From Actinomycetes bacterium (GTDB lineage: Bacteria; Actinomycetota; Actinomycetes; Actinomycetales; Actinomycetaceae): a stretch of DNA of 64,000 nucleotides. Shown piece after piece: positions 25,409 to 35,008 of this stretch. Every line of letters starts with the position of its first letter. Position 1 is the stretch's first letter. Below the pieces are notes generated by a model. That model was not told the DNA's origin, searched no databases, and saw only the letters and a program-made list of their open reading frames with translations. The stretch spans positions 1 to 64,000 of the forward strand of contig JAEWHO010000095.1 in the NCBI GenBank assembly GCA_023387755.1, read 5' to 3'. The position numbers and the translations under genes were made by a program.

Positions 25409-26484
25409 GGCAAGCCGCCGGAGATGGTGGCTTGGCCGAGCACCCGGCTGCCCCGGTAGACCACCAGTGACTGTCCGGCTGCTAGCCCCCGCAGCGGCTC
25501 CACCATATGTGCCTGCAAAAAGTTATCTTCCCTGGTGATCTCGGCCGGGATGGCGCGCCCGTGGGCGCGCACCTGGATGGTGACGCCCGAGCCTGTGGCG
25601 GCATCGTCGTCGGCTAACCACACCACCTGATCGGCGGTAATGGTAGTAACCTGCAGGTCTTCTTTACTGCCCACGGTAACGGTGTTGCTGGCGGTATCGA
25701 CGGCCACCACATAGCGAGGTTTGCCGTCGGCGGCGGGGACTCCTAAACCAAGGCCGCGCCGCTGCCCGACCGTATAAGCGTAGGCACCGCGGTGCTCACC
25801 CACCTGCTGCCCGCTCGTATCCACAATCGGGCCGGGCCGCTCCCCCAGCCGGCTGCGCAGGAAGCCCGCGGTATCACCGTCGGCTACAAAACAGATATCG
25901 AAAGAGTCAGGTTTGGCGCTCACCCGCAGGCCCCGAGCGGCCGCCTCAGCGCGCACCTCATCTTTGGAGGCCACCGTTCCGAGGGGGAAGAGGCATTCGG
26001 CCAGGGTGGGAGCCCCCATCACTGCCAGCACATAGGACTGGTCCTTGGCGGCGTCGGCAGCACGATGCAGTTCCAGCCCGGCTGGGCCGTCTTCGATGCG
26101 GGCGTAGTGGCCGGTGCACACCGCATCGAAACCGAGGCTGCGGGCGCGGTTGAGTAGCTCTGCGAATTTAATGTGCTCATTGCAACGCACACACGGATTC
26201 GGAGTTCGCCCGGCCTGATATTCGGCTAAGAAATCACTGACGACGGTCTGTTCGAAGGCGTCGGACAGGTCCCACACATAGTAGGGGATCCCGAGCGTGG
26301 CGGCAGCGCGTTGCGCGTCGGAAGCGTCCTCAATCGAGCAGCAGCCGCGTGAGCCGGTGCGGTGCTGGGCCCGGGAGCGGGACAGCGCCATGTGGACGGC
26401 GGTCACCTCGTGGCCGGCGTCGACGGCGCGGGCAGCCGCCACCGCGGAATCGACGCCCCCTGACAATGCTGCTAAAACCTTCAT
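25405..26484 (-). CDS. mnmA: tRNA-specific 2-thiouridylase MnmA
   Basis: A 359-residue PP-loop enzyme with [10 protein letters not shown] at residues 8-17. Catalytic cysteines lie in [12 protein letters not shown] and [10 protein letters not shown]. It thiolates U34 of Lys, Glu and Gln tRNAs, with sulfur supplied by the cysteine desulfurase encoded just upstream (7-base gap). The order desulfurase-mnmA supports a dedicated sulfur relay. Confidence 0.96.
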   Translation of the reverse strand: MKVLAALSGGVDSAVAAARAVDAGHEVTAVHMALSRSRAQHRTGSRGCCSIEDASDAQRAAATLGIPYYVWDLSDAFEQTVVSDFLAEYQAGRTPNPCVRCNEHIKFAELLNRARSLGFDAVCTGHYARIEDGPAGLELHRAADAAKDQSYVLAVMGAPTLAECLFPLGTVASKDEVRAEAAARGLRVSAKPDSFDICFVADGDTAGFLRSRLGERPGPIVDTSGQQVGEHRGAYAYTVGQRRGLGLGVPAADGKPRYVVAVDTASNTVTVGSKEDLQVTTITADQVVWLADDDAATGSGVTIQVRAHGRAIPAEITREDNFLQAHMVEPLRGLAAGQSLVVYRGSRVLGQATISGGLP

Positions 26485-26491
26485 AACTCCC

Positions 26492-27622
26492 TCACCGTCG
26501 GCTGGCCTGCCGGGCGGCCTGGATGATCCCGGGCAGGACGCGGGCGGCGTACTCGACCTCCGCTCGGGTGGTGCTCCACCCTAGCGATAAGCGTAGCGGG
26601 GCGACCGGGTCGGGGGTATCGGTTATCCCCATAGCTCGCATAACGTGGGACAGCTCCTGCACCCCGGCCCGGCACGCCGAGGATGACGCCGCCGCCACCT
26701 GCTGCATATCTGCCAGCAGCAGTAAGGACTCTGCATTCGCGCCGTCGATAATGGCGTGGACGAAACCGGGCAGCTGCTCCCCCTCGGTCAGATGCACCCC
26801 GGGCAGATCCGCGATTGCCGCACGCAGGAGAGCGGTGTAATTATCGAGCCGCGCGGTGGTTTCTTCCATCTGGGTGATGGCTTCGGTTAATGCCGCCGCC
26901 AGAGCGAGCGCGCCGGGCACATTGAGGGTACCCGAGCGGATACCGCGTTCTTGCCCACCCCCGGGTCGCAGATCCCGCAGGGGTACGTCGGTACGCACCA
27001 CTAGCGCCCCGACGCCCACGGGGGCACCGAATTTATGGCCGGAAATACTCAGCGCATCCAGGCCACTGGCCGCAAAATCGATCGGCACTCGCCCGGCTGC
27101 TTGAACGGCGTCACTGTGGACCACCGCCCCGGTGGCGGACTGCGGCAGCGTGGCAGCGGCCTGGGCTAGGGCAGCTGCCGGTTGTAGCAGGCCGGTCTCA
27201 TTATTGGCCCACATACAGCTGACCAGCCCCACCGGCTCGGTCATCTCCTGCAGCGCCTCGGCCTGTACTACGCCGTCAGTGCCCACGGGAAGCAAACGCA
27301 GGCGTTCCCCCCAGTGGCGGCGCGCCAGTGCGAGGACGGCGTCATGTTCGATGGGGGTGGTGACGGTCAGGCCGCTATGATCGAGCCCCGCCAACACCAT
27401 CGCGTCGGCTTCAGACCCGCCGCTGGTGAAAATCACCTCGACGCTGCGCGCACCCAGGGCTGCGGCCACATCATCGCGAGCCTGTTCGAGCCTCTCGCGG
27501 GCCTGGCGACCAGCCGTGTGCAGGGAGGAAGGATTACCGAGATCCTGCAAAGCCCGGCAGTACACGTCCGCCGCCACCGGGCGGATACGCGAGGTGGCGG
27601 CGTGATCGAGATATGCGGACAC
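26492..27622 (-). CDS. Cysteine desulfurase (IscS/NifS-like)
   Basis: About 376 residues from the GTG at 27620-27622, where the family N-terminus begins ([14 protein letters not shown]); the frame is open to 27793 but that part overlaps etfA. The PLP lysine is in [23 protein letters not shown] is the cofactor phosphate region. The catalytic loop is [16 protein letters not shown]. It removes sulfur from cysteine for tRNA thiolation by MnmA and possibly for Fe-S clusters. The start lies one base before the stop of etfA, so it is coupled to that gene. Confidence 0.95.
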   Translation of the reverse strand: MSAYLDHAATSRIRPVAADVYCRALQDLGNPSSLHTAGRQARERLEQARDDVAAALGARSVEVIFTSGGSEADAMVLAGLDHSGLTVTTPIEHDAVLALARRHWGERLRLLPVGTDGVVQAEALQEMTEPVGLVSCMWANNETGLLQPAAALAQAAATLPQSATGAVVHSDAVQAAGRVPIDFAASGLDALSISGHKFGAPVGVGALVVRTDVPLRDLRPGGGQERGIRSGTLNVPGALALAAALTEAITQMEETTARLDNYTALLRAAIADLPGVHLTEGEQLPGFVHAIIDGANAESLLLLADMQQVAAASSSACRAGVQELSHVMRAMGITDTPDPVAPLRLSLGWSTTRAEVEYAARVLPGIIQAARQASRR

Positions 27623-27623
27623 G

Positions 27624-28529
27624 TTAGCTGCGCAGCGCCTGAAGTAGCTGCGGCACCACCTCGTTGAGGTCACCGACGACGCCGTAATCGGCAATCTCAA
27701 AAATCGGCGCTTCGGAGTCATCGTTAATAGCCACGATGATCTCCGAGTTCTGCATACCCACGGTGTGATGGACAGCCCCCGACACCCCCACACCGATATA
27801 GATGCGCGGGCGAACGGTCACGCCGGTCTGCCCGATCTGGGCATGATGGTCGATCCAGCCTTCATCGGTGCACACACGGGTGGCCCCCACGGCCGCCCCG
27901 AGCTGTTCTGCTAGTTCGCGCACCAGAGTGAAGTCACCTTCCACGCCACGCCCACCGCAGACGACGATCTCCGCGCCTTCTAACGGGATCTCATCGCCGA
28001 GTTCTTGGGCTTGGCGCGATAGCACCGTAACGGCCTGGCCTGCCGGCACCGCGGCCACAGCGAGTTCTTCCACCTGCCCCGCTTCTCCGGCATCCGGGTT
28101 GCCCTGCCCGCCGGGGATTACGGTGATCATCACGCGCCCGTCACTGGCACATTCGGTGGTCCAGGAGCCTGCTAGGACGGTGCGGCGGGCATGGACTGCC
28201 CCATCGGCAGACCAGACGGCTTCGGCGTCGGCGATCATGGCGCATCCCAGGAGGCCGGCAGCGTATCCGGCGATCTCCCGCCCGCTCAAACTAGCATCCA
28301 CGAGAATAACCTCAGCCTGGCACGCCGCGACGGCAGCCTCAATGGCGGCGGCAGCATTGGCGGCAATGGTGAGGTCCGCCTCTCCCGTAACCCGGTACAG
28401 CGGCGCAGCCGCCACGTTGGCGGTGCCAGTTAAGTCCAGGGCGGCCACCTCACCCAGCGGCGCGGCGGCGGCCATCAGATCAGCCTGTACCTGCGGCTCC
28501 GAAGAGCGAAGAACTACGAGGATACGCAT
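27624..28529 (-). CDS. etfA: Electron transfer flavoprotein alpha subunit
   Basis: A 301-residue FAD-binding ETF subunit. The C-terminal domain carries the FAD signature PRIYIGVGVSGAVHHTVGM and IVAINDDSEAPIFEIADYG. It passes electrons from acyl-CoA dehydrogenases or similar donors to the membrane quinone pool. It overlaps etfB by one base. The etfBA-desulfurase-mnmA order is typical of actinobacteria. Confidence 0.95.
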   Translation of the reverse strand: MRILVVLRSSEPQVQADLMAAAAPLGEVAALDLTGTANVAAAPLYRVTGEADLTIAANAAAAIEAAVAACQAEVILVDASLSGREIAGYAAGLLGCAMIADAEAVWSADGAVHARRTVLAGSWTTECASDGRVMITVIPGGQGNPDAGEAGQVEELAVAAVPAGQAVTVLSRQAQELGDEIPLEGAEIVVCGGRGVEGDFTLVRELAEQLGAAVGATRVCTDEGWIDHHAQIGQTGVTVRPRIYIGVGVSGAVHHTVGMQNSEIIVAINDDSEAPIFEIADYGVVGDLNEVVPQLLQALRS

Positions 28530-29290
28530 TACATCACCTGCTTAAGGTAGGCGGCGAGGTCCTGCCCTGCCTGGCCGGTGTCGGTCACGATCGTGCCCTG
28601 TTCGCGGGCGGGCACGGGCTCGGCCGCACATACGTGCGTGGTGCAGGTAAAGTCCGCGAGGCCCAGATCGTCAAAGTCCCACTCCTCCACCGGCTTCTTC
28701 CGGGCCGTCATCATGGCCTTAAACGCCGGGATACGGGGCTCATTGGCCTGGTCGGTGACGGAGATAACGGCGGGCAGGGCGGCACTGAGCTGTTCGTCCA
28801 CATGCTCACTGATCCGCTGGATTGTCACCTGCTGCCCGTCTGATTCGACGGCTGCAGCAACGGTTAAGACCGGCCAGCCGAGCCGCGCTGCCAGGGCGGG
28901 CGGTACCAGGGAGGTTTCGCCGTCGGACGCCGTCATACCTGCGATCACGAGATCGACGCCGCCCTCACTGCCGAGGCGCTGGATGGCTGCGGCCAACACC
29001 TGCGCGGTGCCGGCCGCATCTAGCCCGGCGGCCCGCTCGTCACAGATATGCACGCCCCGGTCGGCCCCCATTTGCAGAGCCCGCCGAACCGCGTCGACGG
29101 CGTCCTCCGGGCCCATCGTGACCGCGATTGCCTCGCCGCCCAGGTTTTCTACCAGGGCGACGGCGGCCTCCACCGCATTTTCATCAAGTTCGTTAATAAC
29201 GTCATCTTCCCCGCGCACCAGCCGGTTATCTTCGATACGCCGGTCAGATTGCACGTCGGGTACATGTTTGACCAGTACTGCGACCTTCAT
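28529..29290 (-). CDS. etfB: Electron transfer flavoprotein beta subunit
   Basis: 253 residues from the ATG at 29288-29290 (MKVAVLVKHVPDVQSDRRIE), with AGAGG just upstream; the longer frame to 29350 is not supported. The ETF beta fold is clear, with the AMP/FAD motif VIAGMTASDGETSLVPPAL and the segment AVISVTDQANEPRIPAFKAM. It forms the ETF dimer with the next gene product. Confidence 0.95.
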   Translation of the reverse strand: MKVAVLVKHVPDVQSDRRIEDNRLVRGEDDVINELDENAVEAAVALVENLGGEAIAVTMGPEDAVDAVRRALQMGADRGVHICDERAAGLDAAGTAQVLAAAIQRLGSEGGVDLVIAGMTASDGETSLVPPALAARLGWPVLTVAAAVESDGQQVTIQRISEHVDEQLSAALPAVISVTDQANEPRIPAFKAMMTARKKPVEEWDFDDLGLADFTCTTHVCAAEPVPAREQGTIVTDTGQAGQDLAAYLKQVM

Positions 29291-29423
29291 GGCCTCTACT
29301 GTGCCACCGAAGGCGCACCTAAGCCACTGTGCTACCACCGATATAGGCAAAGTTCACAGCCGCCACGTTTAACCTCACAAGCCAAACAGCCCACGATATT
29401 CGGGTTTATCGCCTGAGGCACGC

Positions 29424-29436
29424 CATAATAGCCAGG
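29424..29436 (+). promoter_or_regulatory. Candidate -10 box for a leaderless glgX mRNA
   Basis: CATAAT (29424-29429) ends six bases before the GTG start of glgX. No Shine-Dalgarno is present. The -35 region is weak. Confidence 0.3.
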
Positions 29437-31685
29437 TGAACCAAGCCCCCGTTCGACACCAACCCCAACGTGCCCAACTCCCGGCTGCTGATCGCGGACG
29501 GCTCGGCGTCCACCCGGTACCAGGTGGGGTCGATGTGGCCGTCTACGCACCCCGCGCTACCGCCGTGGAAGTATGCTTCTTCCGCCCCACCAGCACTGGC
29601 GAGATCGAGGAACCATACCTGCTGCGCGGGCCCGTCCACGGGGTGTGGCATGCCCATATTCCCGGCATCACAGTTGGAACGGTCTATGGTTTTCGAGCCC
29701 ACGGACGTTGGGACGTGGCCAGCGCGCAACGTTTTAACCCGCACCGTCTGTTACTAGACCCCTACGCGCGCGCCGTTACCGGCAGCTTCGAACTGCATGA
29801 CAGCCTCTACGACCATCAGCGCACTGCGGACGGTAAACCACTGCGCCCCCTCACCCCCGCCTACGCCGATCCCATGGACCACAGCGTGCGCGGCGTCGTC
29901 GTTGATCCTCCCTTCTCGGCCTACGATTCCCGGCCCCGCCACCGGTGGCGGGATACCGTCATCTATGAGGGGCATATCCGGGGCCTGACAATGCGCCACC
30001 CCGGAGTACCCGAACACCTGCGCGGCACCTATGCGGGGGCCGCCCACCCGGCTTTTATTGCGCACCTGCAGAAACTCGGGGTGACGGCGCTGGAGCTGCT
30101 CCCCATCCACTTGTCTGCCCCTGAACCCTTCGTGGCGGCTAAAGGATTAACGAACTATTGGGGTTATAACACCCTCGGCTTCTTTGCACCGGAGCCACGC
30201 TATGCCACCGAAGAATCACGCCGCCGGGGGCCACAGGCAGTGGTAGAGGAAGTCACCGGGATGGTGGAGCTGCTGCACCAGGCCGGTATTGAAGTGATTC
30301 TTGACGTCGTCTACAACCACACCTGCGAGGCCGGGCACGAGGGTATGAGCCTATCCCTGCGCGGGCTCGACGAGGCCGGTTACTACCTGCACCGGGATGA
30401 CGGGACCTGCGTGGATTACACCGGCTGCGGCAACACCCTCGATTTCCGGCGTACTCGGGTGGTGCAGCTCGCCTTGGATTCTTTGCGTTACTGGACGCGG
30501 GAGGTGGGCGTGGACGGGTTCCGTTTTGACCTCGCCGTCACGCTCGGTCGGCACGGCGAACACTACACCGACCACCACCCGTTCCTCACTGCCCTGGCCA
30601 CCGACCCGATCCTGCGCGATGTGAAACTCATTAGTGAGCCGTGGGATTTGGGGCCGAATGGGTGGCGCACCGGGCAATTCCCCTCCCCCATGGCCGATTG
30701 GAACGATCGGTTCCGCGACGCCGTGCGCACTTTCTGGCTGGCTGACGCAGGGCGTCTAGCGCGTAATCAAACCCCCACATCCCTGGCAGATCTGGGTAAC
30801 CGCATCTCAGGATCGGCAGATATTTTCTCCCACGGGGAGGTGCCGGGCGGGCGGGGGCCCCTCGGCTCGATCAACTTTGTAACCGCCCATGATGGTTTCA
30901 CCCTGGCGGACCTCGTCTCCTATGACCACAAACATAATGAGGCGAACCGGGAGGGCAACCGGGACGGTACGGATCGTAACCTGTCCTGGAATCACGGGGC
31001 GGAAGGGTTCGTGAGTGAAGCCGGGGTGGCGGAAGCTGTGATTCCAGCCCGGCGCCGCTCCATGCGTAATCTGCTGGGAACCTTGTTGATCTCCGCGGGC
31101 GTTCCAATGCTCACCGCCGGGGATGAATCGGGCCGCACCCAAAAGGGTAATAACAATGCCTACTGCCAAGATAATGAACTGTCGTGGCTGCACTGGGATT
31201 GGGCTGACTGGCAGGATGACCTAGCCGAGACGGTTGCCTATCTGCTGAAACTGCGCCGCTCCTACCGGGCGCTGCGCCCGAATCGATTCGCCTCCGGGCG
31301 GCCCGCACCCGGCGATATTTTGCCGGATCTCGCCTGGTTCGGCACCGATGCACTCCCCCGCGCGTCCGCCCACTGGCACGATCCGCATAACCGCGCCTTG
31401 CAGATGCTGCGTTCGGGGTTCGGGCGGGAAGCTGACGCGCTCGTGGTCTTCAATGGCTGCCTCGAGCCAGTTTCGGTAACCCTGGCGGCGGGCCGTACAC
31501 TGGACGATGACGACGGCGCTACCCGCGCCGCCGCGTGGCGGCGCGTGTGGGATTCGGTCTGGGAACGCCCCCGGGATAGTCATAAAACGATCCCAGCAGC
31601 AGCCACGGTCAGTGTGGAGCCGTTGTCAATGCAGATATACGTCTCTGATGTTACGGAAGGACCCCATGAGCACCACCGACGCTGA
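29436..31685 (+). CDS. glgX: Glycogen debranching enzyme GlgX
   Basis: A 749-residue GH13 isoamylase-type enzyme. A CBM48 domain comes first (about 20-150), then the catalytic barrel with the regions VVYNHT, GFRFDLAVTL (nucleophile Asp), ISEPWDLGPNGW (acid/base Glu) and VTAHDGFTLADLV. It cleaves alpha-1,6 branch points in storage glucan. The GTG start is six bases after a -10-like box. The 3' end overlaps trpS by 20 bases. With the GlgE pathway genes nearby it supplies the breakdown side of glucan turnover. Confidence 0.95.
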   Translation: MNQAPVRHQPQRAQLPAADRGRLGVHPVPGGVDVAVYAPRATAVEVCFFRPTSTGEIEEPYLLRGPVHGVWHAHIPGITVGTVYGFRAHGRWDVASAQRFNPHRLLLDPYARAVTGSFELHDSLYDHQRTADGKPLRPLTPAYADPMDHSVRGVVVDPPFSAYDSRPRHRWRDTVIYEGHIRGLTMRHPGVPEHLRGTYAGAAHPAFIAHLQKLGVTALELLPIHLSAPEPFVAAKGLTNYWGYNTLGFFAPEPRYATEESRRRGPQAVVEEVTGMVELLHQAGIEVILDVVYNHTCEAGHEGMSLSLRGLDEAGYYLHRDDGTCVDYTGCGNTLDFRRTRVVQLALDSLRYWTREVGVDGFRFDLAVTLGRHGEHYTDHHPFLTALATDPILRDVKLISEPWDLGPNGWRTGQFPSPMADWNDRFRDAVRTFWLADAGRLARNQTPTSLADLGNRISGSADIFSHGEVPGGRGPLGSINFVTAHDGFTLADLVSYDHKHNEANREGNRDGTDRNLSWNHGAEGFVSEAGVAEAVIPARRRSMRNLLGTLLISAGVPMLTAGDESGRTQKGNNNAYCQDNELSWLHWDWADWQDDLAETVAYLLKLRRSYRALRPNRFASGRPAPGDILPDLAWFGTDALPRASAHWHDPHNRALQMLRSGFGREADALVVFNGCLEPVSVTLAAGRTLDDDDGATRAAAWRRVWDSVWERPRDSHKTIPAAATVSVEPLSMQIYVSDVTEGPHEHHRR

Positions 31686-32766
31686 TCTGGCTGCCACCAC
31701 CTCCGAGGCGAGTCTGGCTCGCACCCGGGCACGCTCGGTGGAACTAGACGGGTTGATTGATGAGGATCCGAGCCGCTTCCGCGTGCTTACGGGCGATCGT
31801 CCCACCGGGTCCCTCCATCTGGGTCACTACTTTGGCACGCTGCGCAACCGCGTCCTGCTGCAAAACCGCGGCGTGGATACCTGGGTGCTGGTGGCGGACT
31901 ACCAGGTCATTACTGACCGCGACGGCGTCGGTCCTATCCGCGAGCGCGTTTTGGGCCTGATTGCTGACTATATTGCGTGCGGTATCGACCCCGAAAAGTC
32001 CACGATTTTCTGCCATTCGGCGGTTCCAGAACTCAACCAGCTCATGCTGCCTTTCTTGTCTTTGGTGACGGAATCCGAGCTGCATCGCAATCCCACGGTG
32101 AAAGCGGAATTGGAAGCCTCCAGCGGGCGGGCTATGTCTGGGCTGCTACTGACCTACCCGGTACATCAGGCCGCTGATATTCTCTTCTGTCGCGCCAATC
32201 TGGTGCCGGTCGGTAAGGATCAGCTTCCGCACCTGGAGCAGGCGCGGGTGATCGCGCAGCGTTTTGATAAGCGCTATGGCCGCGCCGATAAGTCCCGCCC
32301 GGTATTCCGCCGCCCTGAGGCGCTGCTGTCTGAAGCAGCGTCGGTCTTGGGTACGGATGGTCAAAAGATGAGCAAGTCCCGCCGCAATACGATCGAGTTA
32401 GGGATGCCGGCCGATGCGGTAACCCGGGCACTCAAACGCGCCGTCACCGACTCCAACCGCCAGATCACCTACGACCCCGACAACCGCCCTGAAGTGTCCA
32501 ATCTGGTACTCCTGGTTTCCCTGTGCACCGGTGAAGATCCGCATGCAGTGGCAGAGCGGATTGGCGACGGCGGTGCCGGCAAACTCAAGGCCGAGGTGAT
32601 CGACGCCGTTAACGACCTCCTCGCTCCTATCCGCGCCCGGCGGACGGAACTGCTGGAGAATCCCGACTACCTGCTGCAGGTGTTGGAGCGGGGTAATGAG
32701 AAGGCGCGCGAGGTTGCTATTGACACGCTCGCTGATGTGCGCACCGCAATGCAGATGAACTACTGA
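31666..32766 (+). CDS. trpS: Tryptophanyl-tRNA synthetase
   Basis: 366 residues from the ATG at 31666 with GGAAGGA upstream; longer in-frame readings lie inside glgX. Class I signatures are present: the HIGH-like motif HLGHYFGTL and KMSKSRRN, with tryptophan-specific GDRPTGSLH just before the first. It has a 30-residue N-terminal extension. It overlaps the end of glgX, so the two are probably co-transcribed, and a terminator follows. Confidence 0.96.
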   Translation: MSTTDADLAATTSEASLARTRARSVELDGLIDEDPSRFRVLTGDRPTGSLHLGHYFGTLRNRVLLQNRGVDTWVLVADYQVITDRDGVGPIRERVLGLIADYIACGIDPEKSTIFCHSAVPELNQLMLPFLSLVTESELHRNPTVKAELEASSGRAMSGLLLTYPVHQAADILFCRANLVPVGKDQLPHLEQARVIAQRFDKRYGRADKSRPVFRRPEALLSEAASVLGTDGQKMSKSRRNTIELGMPADAVTRALKRAVTDSNRQITYDPDNRPEVSNLVLLVSLCTGEDPHAVAERIGDGGAGKLKAEVIDAVNDLLAPIRARRTELLENPDYLLQVLERGNEKAREVAIDTLADVRTAMQMNY

Positions 32767-32772
32767 GGCATA

Positions 32773-32804
32773 TGGCTGGCTCGCTGAGAGCCAGCCATTG
32801 TTTT
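32773..32804 (+). terminator. Rho-independent terminator after trpS
   Basis: TGGCTGGCTC (32773-32782), loop GCTGA, GAGCCAGCCA (32788-32797), then TTGTTTT. Placed seven bases past the trpS stop. Confidence 0.88.
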
Positions 32805-32838
32805 GTTACCGAGGCCCTGGTTATTGGCTGCGTGCGGA

Positions 32839-33513
32839 TCAGGATCGCAGCCGGGAAATAATCTCCGTGGGGCCGATAATTAACACGGTATCGCCGTCGT
32901 GAATGAAGGTTTCCGCATGGGCGGGGTCCCACTCGTCGTCACCGGAACGGACCGCCACGATGGTGATACCTTCCTTGCGGCGCAGATTTGTTTCTCCCAG
33001 GGTTCGGCCGACTGCTCGTTGTGGCGCGGGGGCTGCAATGAGCGCGAATCCGTAACCAAGTTCGAGATAGTCGTGCACGGATTGGAGCACCACGTGGGCA
33101 GCACGCCGCCCCATATCTGCCGATGGGTAGAAGACGTGCTCGATGCCCATCTGTTCGAGAATGCGCCCCTGTTCCGGGCTGGTGGCTTGCGCCCAAATAT
33201 CGATGCCACCGATTTTCTTCAGGACCGACGCGGTAAGGATCGACTGGGCCAGATCTTCCCCAATCGCCACCACGGCCCGCCCGAAATCGGGTACGCCGAG
33301 TTGCCGGAGGGTTTCTTCGTTGGTGCTGTCGGCGCGCACCACGTGGGTGAGCTGGCTGGAGGCCCGGTCCACCACCTCTTGGCTGCGGTCCACGCCGAGC
33401 ACCTCGGCCCCGCACGCCTCTAATTCGCGCGCCAACGACATGCCGAAGCGACCCAAACCAAACACCACAACAGCGGAATCACGGGCTTCCTCCCGCGATG
33501 TTCGACCAAACAT
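32839..33513 (-). CDS. TrkA/KtrA-type potassium uptake regulator
   Basis: A 224-residue cytoplasmic protein. RCK-N Rossmann domain with GLGRFGMSLARELE and the acidic residue of the second strand (GVDRS), then an RCK-C domain (about 135-220, ending TVLIIGPTEIISRLRS). It gates the partner TrkH/KtrB channel in response to nucleotides. It lies nine bases after the trkH-like gene in the same direction. Confidence 0.94.
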   Translation of the reverse strand: MFGRTSREEARDSAVVVFGLGRFGMSLARELEACGAEVLGVDRSQEVVDRASSQLTHVVRADSTNEETLRQLGVPDFGRAVVAIGEDLAQSILTASVLKKIGGIDIWAQATSPEQGRILEQMGIEHVFYPSADMGRRAAHVVLQSVHDYLELGYGFALIAAPAPQRAVGRTLGETNLRRKEGITIVAVRSGDDEWDPAHAETFIHDGDTVLIIGPTEIISRLRS

Positions 33514-33522
33514 TATTACCTC

Positions 33523-34920
33523 TTAACCAATCAGCGGACGCTCAGTAGGTAGATCATAAAGTTTACGGTGGCTGCGCAGGGCCAGCGCGGTAGCGACGGT
33601 GAGCGGACCAAGACGGCCTATCAGCATGAGGATGCCGATACAGGCTTGGGATGCCACCGAGAGTTTAGGGGTGATCCCGGTGGAAAGCCCGACAGTAGCG
33701 AAAGCGGAAATTGCTTCATAGCCGGCCTGGTCCAACCCCCATGGTTCGAAAGCCATAATCACCGTTGCCACCAGGACGACGGCAAACCCGGAGAGTACAA
33801 CAATGGTCAGAGCCTGACGGGGCACATCCGCTTCGATTCGCCGGCCAAACGCGCTAGCACTACGTTCTGCCCGCACTTCTGCGCGTACCAGCGCGAGGAT
33901 CACAAGCAGGGTTGTCACTTTGATTCCGCCCGCAGTTCCCGCCGGGCCTCCACCGATAAACATGAGCATATCGGTGATCATCCAGGTGATGTCATGCTGG
34001 GCCGCGATATCCATGGAATTGAAGCCGGCTGTTCGCGGCGAGACTGCGGCAAAAAAGGAGGCCAGCAGTTTATGGACGGTATCGACTTGCCCAATCGTGT
34101 GGACGTTACCCCATTCAGCTAGTGCAATCGCCAACCAACCGCCCAAGATGAGGGTTAACGTGCCCGCGATGGTTAGACGGGTGGTGAGCGTCCAGCGCCG
34201 GGGCAGCAGGAGGCGGCGTCGTAATTCAATCAAAATCGGAAAGCCGAGGCCGCCAATAATGATGAGTGCACTCACGGGCAGAATGATGAATGGGTCTCCG
34301 GCATGGGAGATGAGCGAGTCCGTGTAAGGGGCAAAACCAGCGTTATCGAAGGCGGAGATCGCGAGAAAGATCCCGTGCCCCACCGCCCGTTTCATCGGCT
34401 CACCTAGGCTATACAGGTGCAGTGCCATGACGACGGCGCCTACCGCTTGGAAGGATAACGCCCACAATACAATCCGCTGGATGGTCTCTTTAACCTGACC
34501 GGGATGCATCTCCCCGGTGGAGGCCAACAAGATGTTTTTTTGGCGCATCCCTAGCCGACGAGCCATCGCCAGCGCAATAAGGGAGGCCAGGGTCATGGTT
34601 CCCAACCCGCCTAATTGCATAAGACACAGGAGTACGACCTGCCCGAAGGTGGACCAATACGTGGCGGTATCAACCACGATCAACCCGGTCACACTGCCGG
34701 CTGAGGAGGCCGTGAACAGCGCCACCGATAGGGGTGCTCCTCCCGGAAGGGCAGGGCCGAAGGAGTCAGGATTGAATTCGGGCACCCCAGGAGCCGAGGG
34801 CCACCCAGGCGCGCCGGTACGCGCGATGGGGAGCATGAGCAGCAACGTGCCGATCAACACACTGGCGAGGAAAGCGGCCACAATGAGTTGGACGGGACGT
34901 GCGCTTCGCACGATTACCAC
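33523..34920 (-). CDS. TrkH/KtrB-type potassium transporter
   Basis: A 465-residue membrane protein with four repeated M1-P-M2 units. Selectivity-filter-like glycines appear in SSAGSVTGL, SAFDNAGF, SPRTAGFNS and AISAFATVGLSTG. It imports K+ with the TrkA-like subunit encoded next. The intergenic region upstream separates it from the divergent glgE operon. Confidence 0.94.
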   Translation of the reverse strand: MVIVRSARPVQLIVAAFLASVLIGTLLLMLPIARTGAPGWPSAPGVPEFNPDSFGPALPGGAPLSVALFTASSAGSVTGLIVVDTATYWSTFGQVVLLCLMQLGGLGTMTLASLIALAMARRLGMRQKNILLASTGEMHPGQVKETIQRIVLWALSFQAVGAVVMALHLYSLGEPMKRAVGHGIFLAISAFDNAGFAPYTDSLISHAGDPFIILPVSALIIIGGLGFPILIELRRRLLLPRRWTLTTRLTIAGTLTLILGGWLAIALAEWGNVHTIGQVDTVHKLLASFFAAVSPRTAGFNSMDIAAQHDITWMITDMLMFIGGGPAGTAGGIKVTTLLVILALVRAEVRAERSASAFGRRIEADVPRQALTIVVLSGFAVVLVATVIMAFEPWGLDQAGYEAISAFATVGLSTGITPKLSVASQACIGILMLIGRLGPLTVATALALRSHRKLYDLPTERPLIG

Positions 34921-35008
34921 GCCGTTTACTGTAGTACGCTCCTGACGTTTTCTTTATACCGAATGGATTCTCTCTGCACACTCGGGCATTGGTCGCTACG
35001 GTTGATAT

